This document shows, one piece after another, positions 49,403-59,509 of a stretch of DNA of 64,000 nt. Under the pieces are notes generated by a model that saw only the letters and a list, made by a program, of their open reading frames with translations, was not told the DNA's origin and did no database searches. The position numbers and the translations under genes were made by a program. The stretch is taken from NCBI GenBank assembly GCA_001411745.2, contig LIQB01000007.1, positions 122,827 to 186,826 on the forward strand, read 5' to 3'. Each line of letters opens with the position of its first letter. Position 1 is the stretch's first letter. This DNA comes from Psychrobacter glacincola (GTDB lineage: Bacteria > Pseudomonadota > Gammaproteobacteria > Pseudomonadales > Moraxellaceae).

Positions 49403-49501
49403 TCCTTTTTGAGTATTTTTATACTCAGCGCATTTTGACAACATTATTGAAAAATCATTGAAACATTTAATTGCATTCTCATACTTATAATAGTGGAGTA
49501 A

Positions 49502-51157
<1,656 letters not shown>

Positions 51158-51172
51158 TTTTACTTCTGCTAC

Positions 51173-51250
51173 AAAGCGATTTCTTTTCGTCAGATGCGCT
51201 CAATGTACAACAGGTACTATTTTTGCGCATCTTCCTCGACAAATCGCTTT
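51173..51250 (+). repeat. Nested inverted repeats after groL
   Basis: Outer arms AAAGCGATTT (51173-51182) and AAATCGCTTT (51241-51250) enclose inner arms AGATGCGC (51192-51199) and GCGCATCT (51225-51232). All are perfect, so the groESL 3' end can fold into a long two-part hairpin just before the terminator. Confidence 0.75.
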
Positions 51251-51294
51251 TCGCTAGAAGTATGATTTTGTCATAACGTTTATTTGATCATTAG

Positions 51295-51329
51295 AAGCTC
51301 TGTTATCGGAAGATAGCAGGGCTTTTTTT
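51295..51329 (+). terminator. groESL terminator
   Basis: AAGCTCTGTTATC (51295-51307) pairs along 13 positions, with some G-U pairs, with GATAGCAGGGCTT around GAA-type loop, followed by T-run of eight. Confidence 0.88.
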
Positions 51330-51719
51330 TGCCTAATTTTTATAGCGCTACTCATTGATATATGAGGTATTCATAGTTTTATATGCATTCATTCGATAGT
51401 GTTGGATAAGTGTTTTATGCTTGGAAAGGTTGCCAATTGACAGACATAGTGAGGGCGTTGCAGTTTCCCAGACTCAGTGGTGACACTCTACCTACTATTT
51501 ACTCATGGTCTTTGATACATCCCAAAGATTTCAACAAGTACAATGCCAATTAGATCAACAAAATCGACCTGACATTATCAAGAGCATTGAATATATAAAG
51601 TTTTTTTATATATGTTATTATTTAAATATAATTAATGGACTGATACTTTATCAAAGGACAATTGAGCACGTGTTAAGGCTGCCCAGCCACAAACTCTTGT
51701 GCAATTCAAGGTGATGATG
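51330..51719 (+). other. A/T-rich gap before the two-domain gene
   Basis: No convincing gene: an unsupported 69-codon frame at 51505 has no ribosome site or known relatives. The stretch contains an A/T palindrome (ATATATAAA with TTTTATATAT, about 51591-51613). AAGG at about 51708-51711 is the ribosome site of the next gene, within a run of three ATGs. Confidence 0.4.
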
Positions 51720-53333
51720 ATGAAAAAAATTAGGCTTGGAATTCTTGTAGAAGAGGAAACATTGCCATGGTATAAGTTCAAACCATTAAAATCTCTCGTC
51801 GATGAAGGCAAGGTTGAGGTTTGTATTGCTGTCCAACGGGATAAAAAACAAGCATCTCACATGTCTCGTCTGTCCAAAGTTATTCCTTCCATTAATCAAA
51901 AGTTATTTTCTTTTCTTTCTCGAAATAAGAGTAATACCAAGTGTTATTCTATTCATGACTTGGTGGCTAATGGTACGATGCCCATCGTAATATCAGTAGT
52001 AAATCAGGATAAAATTTATGATGAGATTGAGGATTCAGTGATTGAGAAACTTGAAGCCGCCAATCTAGATTATCTGGTCAAATTTGGTTTTCGAACCTTA
52101 GCAGGGAGAATTCTGAGTGTTTCAAAAAAAGGTATTCTGTTATTTCGTTACGGCGATGAAACCAAACAAAGACACGGATCAGCATTATATTGGCAGTTTG
52201 CCGAACAATGGGAGAATAGCGTAGTCACGCTACATCTGTTAAATGAGCATCTTAATGGTGATAAAGTCGTTGGGAGAGGGTATGGTTCTTTATTTTACTG
52301 GGATTATAATTTAACTGAGCATAAATTAAATGGTGTCGCAGCATCGATATTGTATTGGTATTTCCATAAAAATAAAATTGGCGTCAAAAGTGGAAATTCG
52401 ACGAATTCAATGCTTGACGATGCAATTTATGAAGAACCCCAACAACTGACTGCCATACGGCATTTGATGAGTTTTTTTAAAAACTATACGATAAAGACTT
52501 TCTATAAGAGTCTTTATCACAATAACTGGAGTATTTTGATTGGTTCTATTGATCAGTCGATGCAAACATACACTGAGCTATTGCCTGAAAAAGGATGTTT
52601 TTGGGCTGACCCTTTTTATATTGAGCGAGATTCAAGGCGTTATATATTTTTTGAGAGCTTAAACTACAAAGAAGGTATCGGCCGTATAGAGTGGGTGGAA
52701 CTGGATGAGCACCATCAAGTTATCAATTCTGGACCAGTCGATTTAGGTATTAGCTCTCATTTAAGCTTTCCTAATGTATTCGAGCATGAAGACGCTGTAT
52801 ATATGATTCCAGAAGCGGCCAAGACCAATTGTATTAACCTATTAAAAGCGACGGATTTTCCGCAGAAGTGGGAAAAAGTTCATGAGTTGGTGTCTGGAGT
52901 TCAGGCAGCAGATAGTGCCGTTATTGAGCACAATGGCTTATGGTATCTTTTTACCACGCATGGTTCAATTTCAGTCCTTACGATGGATTTGGAATTGCAT
53001 ATTTATACGTCTGATAAGTTGGAGTCAGATAACTGGACCATTCATCCCTCGGCGCCTTTAAAAATTGACGTGCGTGGGTCACGATTAGCAGGTGCATTAT
53101 TTAAGAGAGATGGTCAGCTGTTTCGTACGGCTCAAGATGGCACTATTAGGTATGGGCGTAGAGTGGCTTTGTATCTGGTAGAAGAGTTGACACCGACATC
53201 TTACAAAGAAACCTTTGTGCGTTATATCGAACCCAATTGGGAAAACGAGATCGATCGTCTCCATACCTATAACGTATATGATCAAACTGTCGTACTTGAT
53301 GTCTCAAGAGATAAATTGCGTTTTACTGTATAA
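51720..53333 (+). CDS. Formyltransferase-like plus beta-propeller protein (GINT1-N like)
   Basis: A 537-residue protein of two parts. Residues 1 to about 190 resemble a formyltransferase fold (LGILVEEETLPWYKFKPLKS, later GFRTLAGRILSVSKKGILLF). Residues about 270-537 look like a five-bladed propeller related to GH43/GH32-type glycosidases and to the N-domain of plant glucosamine inositolphosphorylceramide transferases (GCFWADPFYIERDSRRYIFF, SSHLSFPNVFEHEDAVYMIP). Such fusions occur in surface-polysaccharide clusters, but no such genes are adjacent. Three ATGs follow AAGG; 51720 has the best spacing. Substrate unknown. Confidence 0.7.
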   Translation: MKKIRLGILVEEETLPWYKFKPLKSLVDEGKVEVCIAVQRDKKQASHMSRLSKVIPSINQKLFSFLSRNKSNTKCYSIHDLVANGTMPIVISVVNQDKIYDEIEDSVIEKLEAANLDYLVKFGFRTLAGRILSVSKKGILLFRYGDETKQRHGSALYWQFAEQWENSVVTLHLLNEHLNGDKVVGRGYGSLFYWDYNLTEHKLNGVAASILYWYFHKNKIGVKSGNSTNSMLDDAIYEEPQQLTAIRHLMSFFKNYTIKTFYKSLYHNNWSILIGSIDQSMQTYTELLPEKGCFWADPFYIERDSRRYIFFESLNYKEGIGRIEWVELDEHHQVINSGPVDLGISSHLSFPNVFEHEDAVYMIPEAAKTNCINLLKATDFPQKWEKVHELVSGVQAADSAVIEHNGLWYLFTTHGSISVLTMDLELHIYTSDKLESDNWTIHPSAPLKIDVRGSRLAGALFKRDGQLFRTAQDGTIRYGRRVALYLVEELTPTSYKETFVRYIEPNWENEIDRLHTYNVYDQTVVLDVSRDKLRFTV

Positions 53334-53377
53334 TCATTGAGCATTTTTACGGCAACTGGTGATAATATTCTGTCGAA

Positions 53378-53410
53378 AAACCCCGATAGGCTCAGCTTAT
53401 CGGGGTTTAT
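53378..53410. terminator. Bidirectional terminator before yaaA
   Basis: AAACCCCGATA pairs with TATCGGGGTTT around GGCTCAGCT; A-run on the left and T-rich sequence on the right. Between two convergent genes. Confidence 0.88.
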
Positions 53411-53436
53411 TTATATTTTAGATATGTTTTTAAAAA

Positions 53437-54237
53437 CTACTGACTGGCTGCATCCCGTCTAAACGTCCACGTTTTATCATCAGAAGCCTCTTCACAGTAA
53501 TAATATCCTGCCAAATTAAACTGCTTTAGCTGCTCAGCATTGCTAAGCTTATTATCAGCAGCATACTTCACCATCAGTCCGCGTGCTTTTTTGGCATAGA
53601 AGCTAATCACTTTGTATTGACCATTCTTTTCATCTTCAAATCGTGGCGTGATAACTTCCGCATTCAGCGCTTTCTTCTTGACCACTTTGAAATATTCATT
53701 TGACGCCAGATTAATCAAAATCTTATCATCACTATCCACCATACGTGCATTAATAATGGCAGTTACTTTCTCGTCCCAAAACTCATAAAGGTTATCACCA
53801 CGTTCATTTTTCAGTTTGGTACCCATCTCTAAACGATAGGGTTGAATTAAATCGAGCGGTTTCAGTACGCCATATAATCCAGACAAGATACCTAGATGCT
53901 TATTGACGTAAATGGCGGTGTCTTTATCCATATGATACATATCAAGTCCAGTATAAACATCGCCATCGAATAGATAACCTGCAGGTTTGGCATTGTCTAA
54001 AGTAAAGGGCTTATCGTTGCTCCAACGCCACTCTTGATTGCGCTTGGCATTGAGCTGTGCCAAATCGTCAGAAATGCCCATCAGTTCTTGTAAATCAATC
54101 GGTTCTTTTGATTTTAAGTTTTTCATCAATGCTTGCGCATGTTTGATGAGCTCTGGTTGACTATAATATTTGTCTAAGTTCACTGGCACCGCATCTTTCT
54201 CATTTAAAGATTTGGCAGGGGAAAGTAAAAAATACAT
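53437..54237 (-). CDS. yaaA: Peroxide stress protein YaaA
   Basis: YaaA (UPF0246/DUF328) lowers free iron and limits Fenton damage under peroxide stress in E. coli, and binds DNA. The 266-residue product begins MYFLLSPAKSLNEKD and has the conserved YLFDGDVYTGLD, GILSGLYGVLKPLDLIQPYR and FYAKKARGLMVKY. ATG 54237 lies 6 bp after AAGGA; the ATG two codons upstream abuts the site. OxyR control is family knowledge; I did not identify a site. Confidence 0.94.
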   Translation of the reverse strand: MYFLLSPAKSLNEKDAVPVNLDKYYSQPELIKHAQALMKNLKSKEPIDLQELMGISDDLAQLNAKRNQEWRWSNDKPFTLDNAKPAGYLFDGDVYTGLDMYHMDKDTAIYVNKHLGILSGLYGVLKPLDLIQPYRLEMGTKLKNERGDNLYEFWDEKVTAIINARMVDSDDKILINLASNEYFKVVKKKALNAEVITPRFEDEKNGQYKVISFYAKKARGLMVKYAADNKLSNAEQLKQFNLAGYYYCEEASDDKTWTFRRDAASQ

Positions 54238-54536
54238 CGTCATTCCTTATTATAGTGAGTCAATGGGTAGTCTATTTATGTATCAAGTTTTCTTATTATA
54301 CGATATGCAGTATTGTATCTTGACCTACCCGTCGTTGTTTTGTGTTTTTTAACGTTACCCTTAAAAAGGACAGATATTTGAGTGATATAAGCCGATAGTT
54401 TGTCAAGTCTAGTGTTTAATTGAAAAGGAAAAATTTTTAATATAACAATAAAAGTTATGCAGATGGTGTAAATGCCTAACTTTTTATTTTACTTGTGGGT
54501 CATCATTAGGCAATGAAAGTTGACAGATGATGTCTC

Positions 54537-54631
54537 TATAATAAAAAGGCATGATGGCAAAGTCGCTATCATTTATTAAATTGATAATCTTTGGTCATGA
54601 TGTTGAACCAACCATGACCAAAGGTTTTTTT
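54537..54631 (+). promoter_or_regulatory. Promoter-like box and attenuator-like hairpins upstream of pntAA
   Basis: TATAAT at 54537-54542 (with TTGACA only 11 bp upstream) is followed by CTTTGGTCATG (54589-54599), which pairs perfectly with CATGACCAAAG (54613-54623), and then T-run to 54631: a strong intrinsic terminator with no plus-strand gene before it. The 5' arm can also pair with CATG (54550-54553) and CAAAG (54558-54562), an arrangement resembling an antiterminator. This could be an attenuated leader of pntAA or a short RNA of about 80 nt. From 54238 to 54536 I see no gene. Confidence 0.5.
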
Positions 54632-54672
54632 GTCCCCTGTGCTTTTTAAATATGCGTTGAGGGTGTTAAAGG

Positions 54673-54710
54673 TAGTCGTGAGACGTAAGTATAGTCATTA
54701 GACGTAAGTA
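54673..54710 (+). repeat. 19-bp tandem repeat before pntAA
   Basis: Two adjacent 19-bp units, 54673-54691 and 54692-54710, share AGACGTAAGTA and the leading TAGTC and differ at two positions. They end at the pntAA ribosome site AAGGAG, about 10 bp before the start. Could be an operator or a recent duplication. Confidence 0.75.
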
Positions 54711-54720
54711 AGGAGACGGT

Positions 54721-55887
54721 ATGAAAATCGGTGTAATCAGTGCAGATATCGCGAGCGAGAGCCGTGTAGCGATAACCCCAGACGCAGTCAAAAAATTGCG
54801 TAAGCTTGGGTTTGAAGTCGTTATACAGTCAGGTGCAGGTAAAGCGGCATATTATGCTGATGAGTTGTATCAGGCTGTAGGTGCCGACATTGCCAGCAGC
54901 AGCGCCGAGGTAATCACACAGTCTCGAATTATTACCACCGTCAATGACTTGCCTGCTGCAGCTATTGAAGGCTTAACTTCAGGTCAGATTGTCATTGGCA
55001 TGCTCGACCCATATCGTAATACTCAGCTTGATACTTATGCGACCAAAGGTGTTACTGCCTTTGCGATGGAACTTTTACCTCGTACATTGTCACGCGCACA
55101 GAATATGGATGTACTGTCATCGCAGGCCAACCTTGCCGGTTATAAAGCGGTATTGCTTGCTGCCAATGAATACTCGCGTCCTTTCCCGATGTTTATGACC
55201 TCAGCCGGTACAGTTAAGCCTGCCAAAGTGGTCATCTTGGGTGTCGGCGTTGCAGGTTTGCAGGCGATTGCAACGGCTAAGCGTTTAGGTGCAGTGGTAG
55301 AAGCGAGTGATTTACGTCCGACTGCTCGTGAGCAAGTAGAGTCATTGGGTGGTAAATGGCTGGATGTGCCAATGAGTGCAGAGGAGGCTGAGACTGCCAA
55401 GTCTACTGGTGGTTATGCGTGGACGCCATCAGAGCAATATGTCAAAGACCAAGCGGCAGTGGTTGACAAGGCCTTGAGCAATGCTGATGTGGTTATTACC
55501 ACCGCGCAGATTCCTGGTCGCAATGCCCCGCGTCTGGTACACGGTGCAACCCTTGCCAAAATGAAAGCAGGTTCCGTGCTAATCGATATGGCTGCTGGTA
55601 CTGGTGGTAATGTTGAGGGCAGCGTGCCTAACGAAACCATCACTACAGACAATGGTGTGCGTATCGTTGGTGCCGCCAACATCCCATCGATGCTCGCCGC
55701 GCAGTCTTCAGATTTGTATGCCAACAATTTGGTTAACTTTATCACCACATTAATTGCGCCTGCTAGCGATGACGCTTCAGCAAGTGACCCATCAGCTAAC
55801 TTGGCACTTAAATTAGACATGGAAGACGAGATTCAGGGCGCACTGGCAGTGACACATGACAGTCAGGTACGACTAGCCAAACGCTAA
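54721..55887 (+). CDS. pntAA: NAD(P) transhydrogenase subunit alpha part 1
   Basis: Soluble NAD(H)-binding domain I of the proton-translocating transhydrogenase. The 388-residue product resembles alanine dehydrogenase, with the nucleotide-binding VVILGVGVAGLQAIATAKRL at about residues 170-189 and RAQNMDVLSSQANLAGYKAV. AAGGAG stands just upstream. The alpha subunit is split, as in Rhodospirillum: the membrane part is encoded separately by the next gene, 59 bp on. The enzyme couples the proton gradient to NADPH formation. Confidence 0.96.
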   Translation: MKIGVISADIASESRVAITPDAVKKLRKLGFEVVIQSGAGKAAYYADELYQAVGADIASSSAEVITQSRIITTVNDLPAAAIEGLTSGQIVIGMLDPYRNTQLDTYATKGVTAFAMELLPRTLSRAQNMDVLSSQANLAGYKAVLLAANEYSRPFPMFMTSAGTVKPAKVVILGVGVAGLQAIATAKRLGAVVEASDLRPTAREQVESLGGKWLDVPMSAEEAETAKSTGGYAWTPSEQYVKDQAAVVDKALSNADVVITTAQIPGRNAPRLVHGATLAKMKAGSVLIDMAAGTGGNVEGSVPNETITTDNGVRIVGAANIPSMLAAQSSDLYANNLVNFITTLIAPASDDASASDPSANLALKLDMEDEIQGALAVTHDSQVRLAKR

Positions 55888-55946
55888 GTTTTGACTGCCT
55901 TTCACTACACATTTGCCAGTAACGAATAAATTTTTAGGAGGATTAG

Positions 55947-56336
55947 ATGATTGCCACTATTTTAGCGGCAGCGCCAGCTGGTGCGGCCATGAGTAACACA
56001 CCATTTGTAGCGATTTTTACCGTATTTGTACTCGCTATTTTTGTCGGATATTACGTGGTTTGGGGCGTTACGCCTGCGTTGCACACGCCATTGATGGCGG
56101 TTACCAACGCACTATCGAGTATCGTCATCGTTGGTGCCATGCTACAGACCGTCACGATTGATGGTTCTGTCTTCACACCGACCAGTATCCTTGGTGCTTT
56201 TGCCGTGTTTTTAGCCAGTATCAATATCTTCGGTGGTTTTGCCGTGACTGAGCGTATGCTTGCGATGTTTAAACCGAAAGTGAAAAAAGCACCCGCTCTT
56301 GAAACTGGGACGACTGAAACTGGAGGCGACGCATGA
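55947..56336 (+). CDS. pntAB: NAD(P) transhydrogenase subunit alpha part 2
   Basis: The 129-residue membrane part (domain II) of the split alpha subunit. It has three to four hydrophobic segments: [38 protein letters not shown], and [20 protein letters not shown], with the conserved [15 protein letters not shown]. The end is basic then Thr/Glu-rich. AGGAGG precedes the ATG. It overlaps pntB by 4 bp (ATGA). Confidence 0.95.
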   Translation: MIATILAAAPAGAAMSNTPFVAIFTVFVLAIFVGYYVVWGVTPALHTPLMAVTNALSSIVIVGAMLQTVTIDGSVFTPTSILGAFAVFLASINIFGGFAVTERMLAMFKPKVKKAPALETGTTETGGDA

Positions 56337-57733
56337 ATGATTTCTCAACAATGATTGCGGCAAATGCTGATTGGTTTTATTTAGTAGGCGCTATCCTCTT
56401 TGTATTGACCTTGCGTGGTTTGTCTAGCCCTAAGACGGCTATTCGTGGTAACCGCTTTGGTATGGTAGCGATGGCGATTGCCGTCGTCACGACATTTTTC
56501 TTAGCAGAAGGTCCAGTACTTTGGTTAATTATCGGCGCGATGATTTTGGGTGCTCTCGTCGGCATGTGGAAAGCAAAAACAGTCGCGATGACCCAAATGC
56601 CCGAAACCGTTGCCTTGATGCACTCGTTCGTCGGTTTGGCAGCGGTCGCTATTGCACTGGCAACCGTATTGCATACTGAACAGCAACATGGTGCCGTCGC
56701 TCGTGTCGAACTATTTATCGGTTGCTTCATCGGTGCGATTACTTTCTCAGCTTCGGTCTTTGCCTTTGGTAAATTGGCAGCGAAAAGCTGGGCGAAAACA
56801 TTGGTTGGGGGTTGGGTAAAACCCGTCCAAGCATTATTATTCATTGCGATGATTGCTTTCGGTGGCGTGTATTTCGTCACTGACTCATTACCAGCATTTT
56901 ATGCGATGGCAGTGATTGCCGTGATATTTGGTTGGATGTGGATTGCGCCAATCGGTGGCGGTGATATGCCAGTGGTTGTCTCACTATTGAACTCGTTCTC
57001 AGGTTGGGCGGCGGCAGGAATTGGTTTCACCCTCGGCAATTCGATGTTGATTATCGCGGGTTCGCTCGTCGGTTCATCAGGCGCGATTTTATCTTATATC
57101 ATGTGTAAAGCCATGAACCGCTCATTACTCAACGTCTTATTTGGCGGTATGGGTACAGGAGCCGTGGCAGCAGGCGCTGATGATGGCGCACCGAAGAACT
57201 ATAAGGCAGGATCAGCAGAAGATGCTGGCTTCTTGATGGCCAATGCCAGTAGTGTGGTTATTGTTCCGGGTTACGGCATGGCGCAAGGTCGTGCACAGAA
57301 CGCGGTAAAAGAGCTATATGAGCTGCTAAAAGAAGAAGGCGTGAACGTGCGTTTTGCCATTCATCCAGTCGCTGGTCGTATGCCAGGTCACATGAACGTG
57401 CTATTGGCTGAAGCGGACGTACCTTATGATGATATTTTAGAGATGGATGAAATCAACTCAGACTTCGCGAGTACAGATGTTGTTTTGGTTATCGGTGCAA
57501 ATGATGTGGTAAACCCTTCTGCGAAAGATGATCCAACCTCACCAATCTTTGGTATGCCGATTCTAGAAGTCACTAAAGCCCAAACGGTCATGGTCATCAA
57601 GCGCTCAATGAATACAGGTTATGCAGGGCTTGATAATAGCCTGTTCTACATGGACAAGACTATGATGATCTTTGGTGATGCTAAGAAGATGGTGGAAGAG
57701 ATGGTACGTAGTATCAATGGTGCAGGTCATTAA
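56333..57733 (+). CDS. pntB: NAD(P) transhydrogenase subunit beta
   Basis: PntB supplies the rest of the proton channel and the NADP(H)-binding domain III. The 466-residue product has about eight or nine hydrophobic segments in residues 10-260, then the soluble domain with [40 protein letters not shown] and [20 protein letters not shown], which are diagnostic. It overlaps pntAB by 4 bp and closes the pnt operon. Confidence 0.97.
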   Translation: MNDFSTMIAANADWFYLVGAILFVLTLRGLSSPKTAIRGNRFGMVAMAIAVVTTFFLAEGPVLWLIIGAMILGALVGMWKAKTVAMTQMPETVALMHSFVGLAAVAIALATVLHTEQQHGAVARVELFIGCFIGAITFSASVFAFGKLAAKSWAKTLVGGWVKPVQALLFIAMIAFGGVYFVTDSLPAFYAMAVIAVIFGWMWIAPIGGGDMPVVVSLLNSFSGWAAAGIGFTLGNSMLIIAGSLVGSSGAILSYIMCKAMNRSLLNVLFGGMGTGAVAAGADDGAPKNYKAGSAEDAGFLMANASSVVIVPGYGMAQGRAQNAVKELYELLKEEGVNVRFAIHPVAGRMPGHMNVLLAEADVPYDDILEMDEINSDFASTDVVLVIGANDVVNPSAKDDPTSPIFGMPILEVTKAQTVMVIKRSMNTGYAGLDNSLFYMDKTMMIFGDAKKMVEEMVRSINGAGH

Positions 57734-57745
57734 TCTCTAAAATTA

Positions 57746-57814
57746 GTTTTTAAATATAAGTTTTTAAATGTAGGCTTTTAAATATCCGCTTTTAAATATC
57801 CGCTTTTAAATAAA
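57746..57814 (+). repeat. TTTTAAAT tandem repeats after pntB
   Basis: Five imperfect units of about 14 bp, each built on TTTTAAAT followed by A/T or ATCC, lie between the pntB stop and its terminator. Two central units (GCTTTTAAATATCC) are identical and adjacent. Confidence 0.8.
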
Positions 57815-57838
57815 AAAGTCACTTAGGTGGCTTTTTTG
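57810..57838 (+). terminator. pntB terminator
   Basis: AAAAAAGTCAC pairs with GTGGCTTTTTT around TTAG, with one G-U pair; the T-run is part of the stem and continues to the loop-distal side. It follows the repeat run. Confidence 0.85.
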
Positions 57839-57940
57839 CGTTAAGGTACGCTGCATTTATAGCCAGTCACTGTTTATATATTATATACAATAATTTATAC
57901 CCAATAAATTTACACAAAATAAGTGTTAAGAGAGTCATTT

Positions 57941-58477
57941 ATGAACATGTTGATACGTTTTTTTATTATGGTCAGCTTGCTAAAACAACAACTTAAGCAG
58001 CAATCAGTAAGCGAGCGCCTTAGTATTGAGCTCTTGATTGCACCGACGGTTCGTCATTATCGAGTGTTGCCGCATGATATGGGCTTTCGGAATCATCTGC
58101 CTAATTATCGTTATTTGTCTTTTATCGAGCTAAACATTACTCGCTGGCTGATGGCGTGCTGTCATCAAAAAGGTATTAAACCATTAAATTGGGTTATCGC
58201 CATGCAAGAGATGGTTTATCTGAAAGAAATTAAATTTTTAGATAAAATGATGGTAAGTAGCACGCTTGCGGGCTGGGATAAAAAATACGTTTATTTTGAG
58301 ACGCGCTTTTTTGTAAAAAACCAGCTGATGGGCGTTGGTATGACTAAGTTTGTATTGACCAATAAAAAAGGCAAATGTGCGCCAGAGATATTGGATATGG
58401 TAGGCGAGCGGTTGAATGAGGTCATTGATTCTTGGAATCAGCATCAAGTGGCGATTAAATCTGCCAAATCTGCTTAA
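57941..58477 (+). CDS. Hotdog-fold thioesterase-like protein
   Basis: A 178-residue protein likely of the 4HBT/THEM6-like hotdog superfamily, probably an acyl-CoA thioesterase. Evidence is the VLPHDMGFRNHLPNYRYLSF segment (about residues 42-61), which resembles the D-x-HmNN-x-Y-L helix of this fold, followed by a basic C-terminal half (KFVLTNKKGKCAPEI). The N-terminus has a short hydrophobic stretch (MLIRFFIMVSLL). I start at ATG 57941 rather than an upstream TTG at 57923. Substrate unknown; the histidine/asparagine pattern is not a perfect match. Confidence 0.6.
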   Translation: MNMLIRFFIMVSLLKQQLKQQSVSERLSIELLIAPTVRHYRVLPHDMGFRNHLPNYRYLSFIELNITRWLMACCHQKGIKPLNWVIAMQEMVYLKEIKFLDKMMVSSTLAGWDKKYVYFETRFFVKNQLMGVGMTKFVLTNKKGKCAPEILDMVGERLNEVIDSWNQHQVAIKSAKSA

Positions 58478-58634
58478 TCGAGTAAAACAACAAATGCTGT
58501 ATAACGAACTTGTCTATAATCAGCGGGCGAATTTTGGTAGGATAGCGGTTATTAAGTTGCCAATCAAATCACCAGTCAAATTGACCACTGATTTGATGAC
58601 GTGTCTAAAAATGATTAAAAGTTAAGGAGCTACC

Positions 58635-58844
58635 ATGACCCCGCAAAAATTAAAATGGACAGACAGCTTAGATATCGCTATTGAGCTGTATGAGAAGTTT
58701 CCAGAGACCGATCCGCAGTACATTCGTTTTACTGATTTACATCGCTGGGTGACTGAGCTTGAAGGTTTTGATGATGATCCACAAAAATCAAACGAAGGTA
58801 TCTTGGAAGCCATTCAAATGAATTGGATTGATGAAGCAGATTAG
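58635..58844 (+). CDS. iscX: Fe-S assembly protein IscX
   Basis: IscX (YfhJ) binds IscS and iron and modulates Fe-S cluster assembly on IscU. The 69-residue acidic product [20 protein letters not shown]... has the family pattern [20 protein letters not shown] and the end [21 protein letters not shown] precedes ATG 58635. It is separated here from the rest of the isc genes, which are not in the window. Confidence 0.94.
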   Translation: MTPQKLKWTDSLDIAIELYEKFPETDPQYIRFTDLHRWVTELEGFDDDPQKSNEGILEAIQMNWIDEAD

Positions 58845-58918
58845 ATTTATACCCTGAAGCGCTATTTTTAATACCATCTCAAATAGAAAACTGAATAAAT
58901 ATATAGGACTTACAGATC

Positions 58919-59419
58919 ATGACGTCACAAATTAAAGAGCTACCTGAAGCAATAACTTGTAAAGGTATTAGCGTTCGTACGACCAATAACGCTGAGATTA
59001 GCGAAGACACGGCGAAACTGGGTCGTTTATGGCAAAAATTTTATCAAAACCATGCCAGTGATCTGCCTAAAGGCGAAGACATTTATGGTGTCTATCATAA
59101 CTATGAGAGCGATGATTTGGTCGGCGCTTTTGACGTGGTTGCCAGTTGGAAGGTAGCCAGTGAGCAAGAGCCATCAGACAGTGAAAATATGTCTAAGGCT
59201 GCAAACCTAGTAACAGTAGATATTCCTGCAGGAAAGTATATAGTATTCTCTGAGCAGGGTAGAATGCCATACACGGTGATGAATGCTTGGGAAAAGGCTT
59301 GGACCTATTTTAATGATCGCAGCTGTGAACATACCCGAACTTTTGATGTCGATTTTGAGCATTATATCGGTGGTAATCTAGAGTATGGTCAAGTTGATCT
59401 CTATATTGGTATTGAGTAA
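58919..59419 (+). CDS. GyrI-like effector-binding protein
   Basis: A 166-residue protein that looks like a stand-alone GyrI-like/AraC effector-binding domain (two-fold SHS2 repeat). Signals are the LPEAITCKGISVRTTNN start, GRLWQKFYQNHASDLPKG, VYHNYESDD, and the closing IPAGKYIVFSEQG and VDLYIGIE. Members bind small hydrophobic ligands or hydrolyse cyclopropanoids; none of this can be read here. No DNA-binding domain is present. It follows iscX after 74 bp. Confidence 0.75.
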   Translation: MTSQIKELPEAITCKGISVRTTNNAEISEDTAKLGRLWQKFYQNHASDLPKGEDIYGVYHNYESDDLVGAFDVVASWKVASEQEPSDSENMSKAANLVTVDIPAGKYIVFSEQGRMPYTVMNAWEKAWTYFNDRSCEHTRTFDVDFEHYIGGNLEYGQVDLYIGIE

Positions 59420-59450
59420 AATTAGTATTGAATAAATCAGTCAAAATAAT

Positions 59451-59490
59451 AAAAAAGCGCCAAGTCTGCTATCAGACTTGGCGCTTTCTT
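59451..59490. terminator. Bidirectional terminator, GyrI-like / dapE
   Basis: AAAGCGCCAAGTCTG pairs perfectly with CAGACTTGGCGCTTT around a short loop, flanked by A-run and CTTT. One of the strongest terminators in the window, between convergent genes. Confidence 0.93.
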
Positions 59491-59509
59491 TGCTTACTTC
59501 AACGAATGA

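Noticed and set aside
51505..51714. 69-codon frame in the gap after groL
   Set aside because: No ribosome-binding site, unusual composition and no recognised relatives.
56377..56880. 167-codon minus-strand frame inside pntB
   Set aside because: Lies wholly in a well-supported gene, has no ribosome site and no recognisable family.
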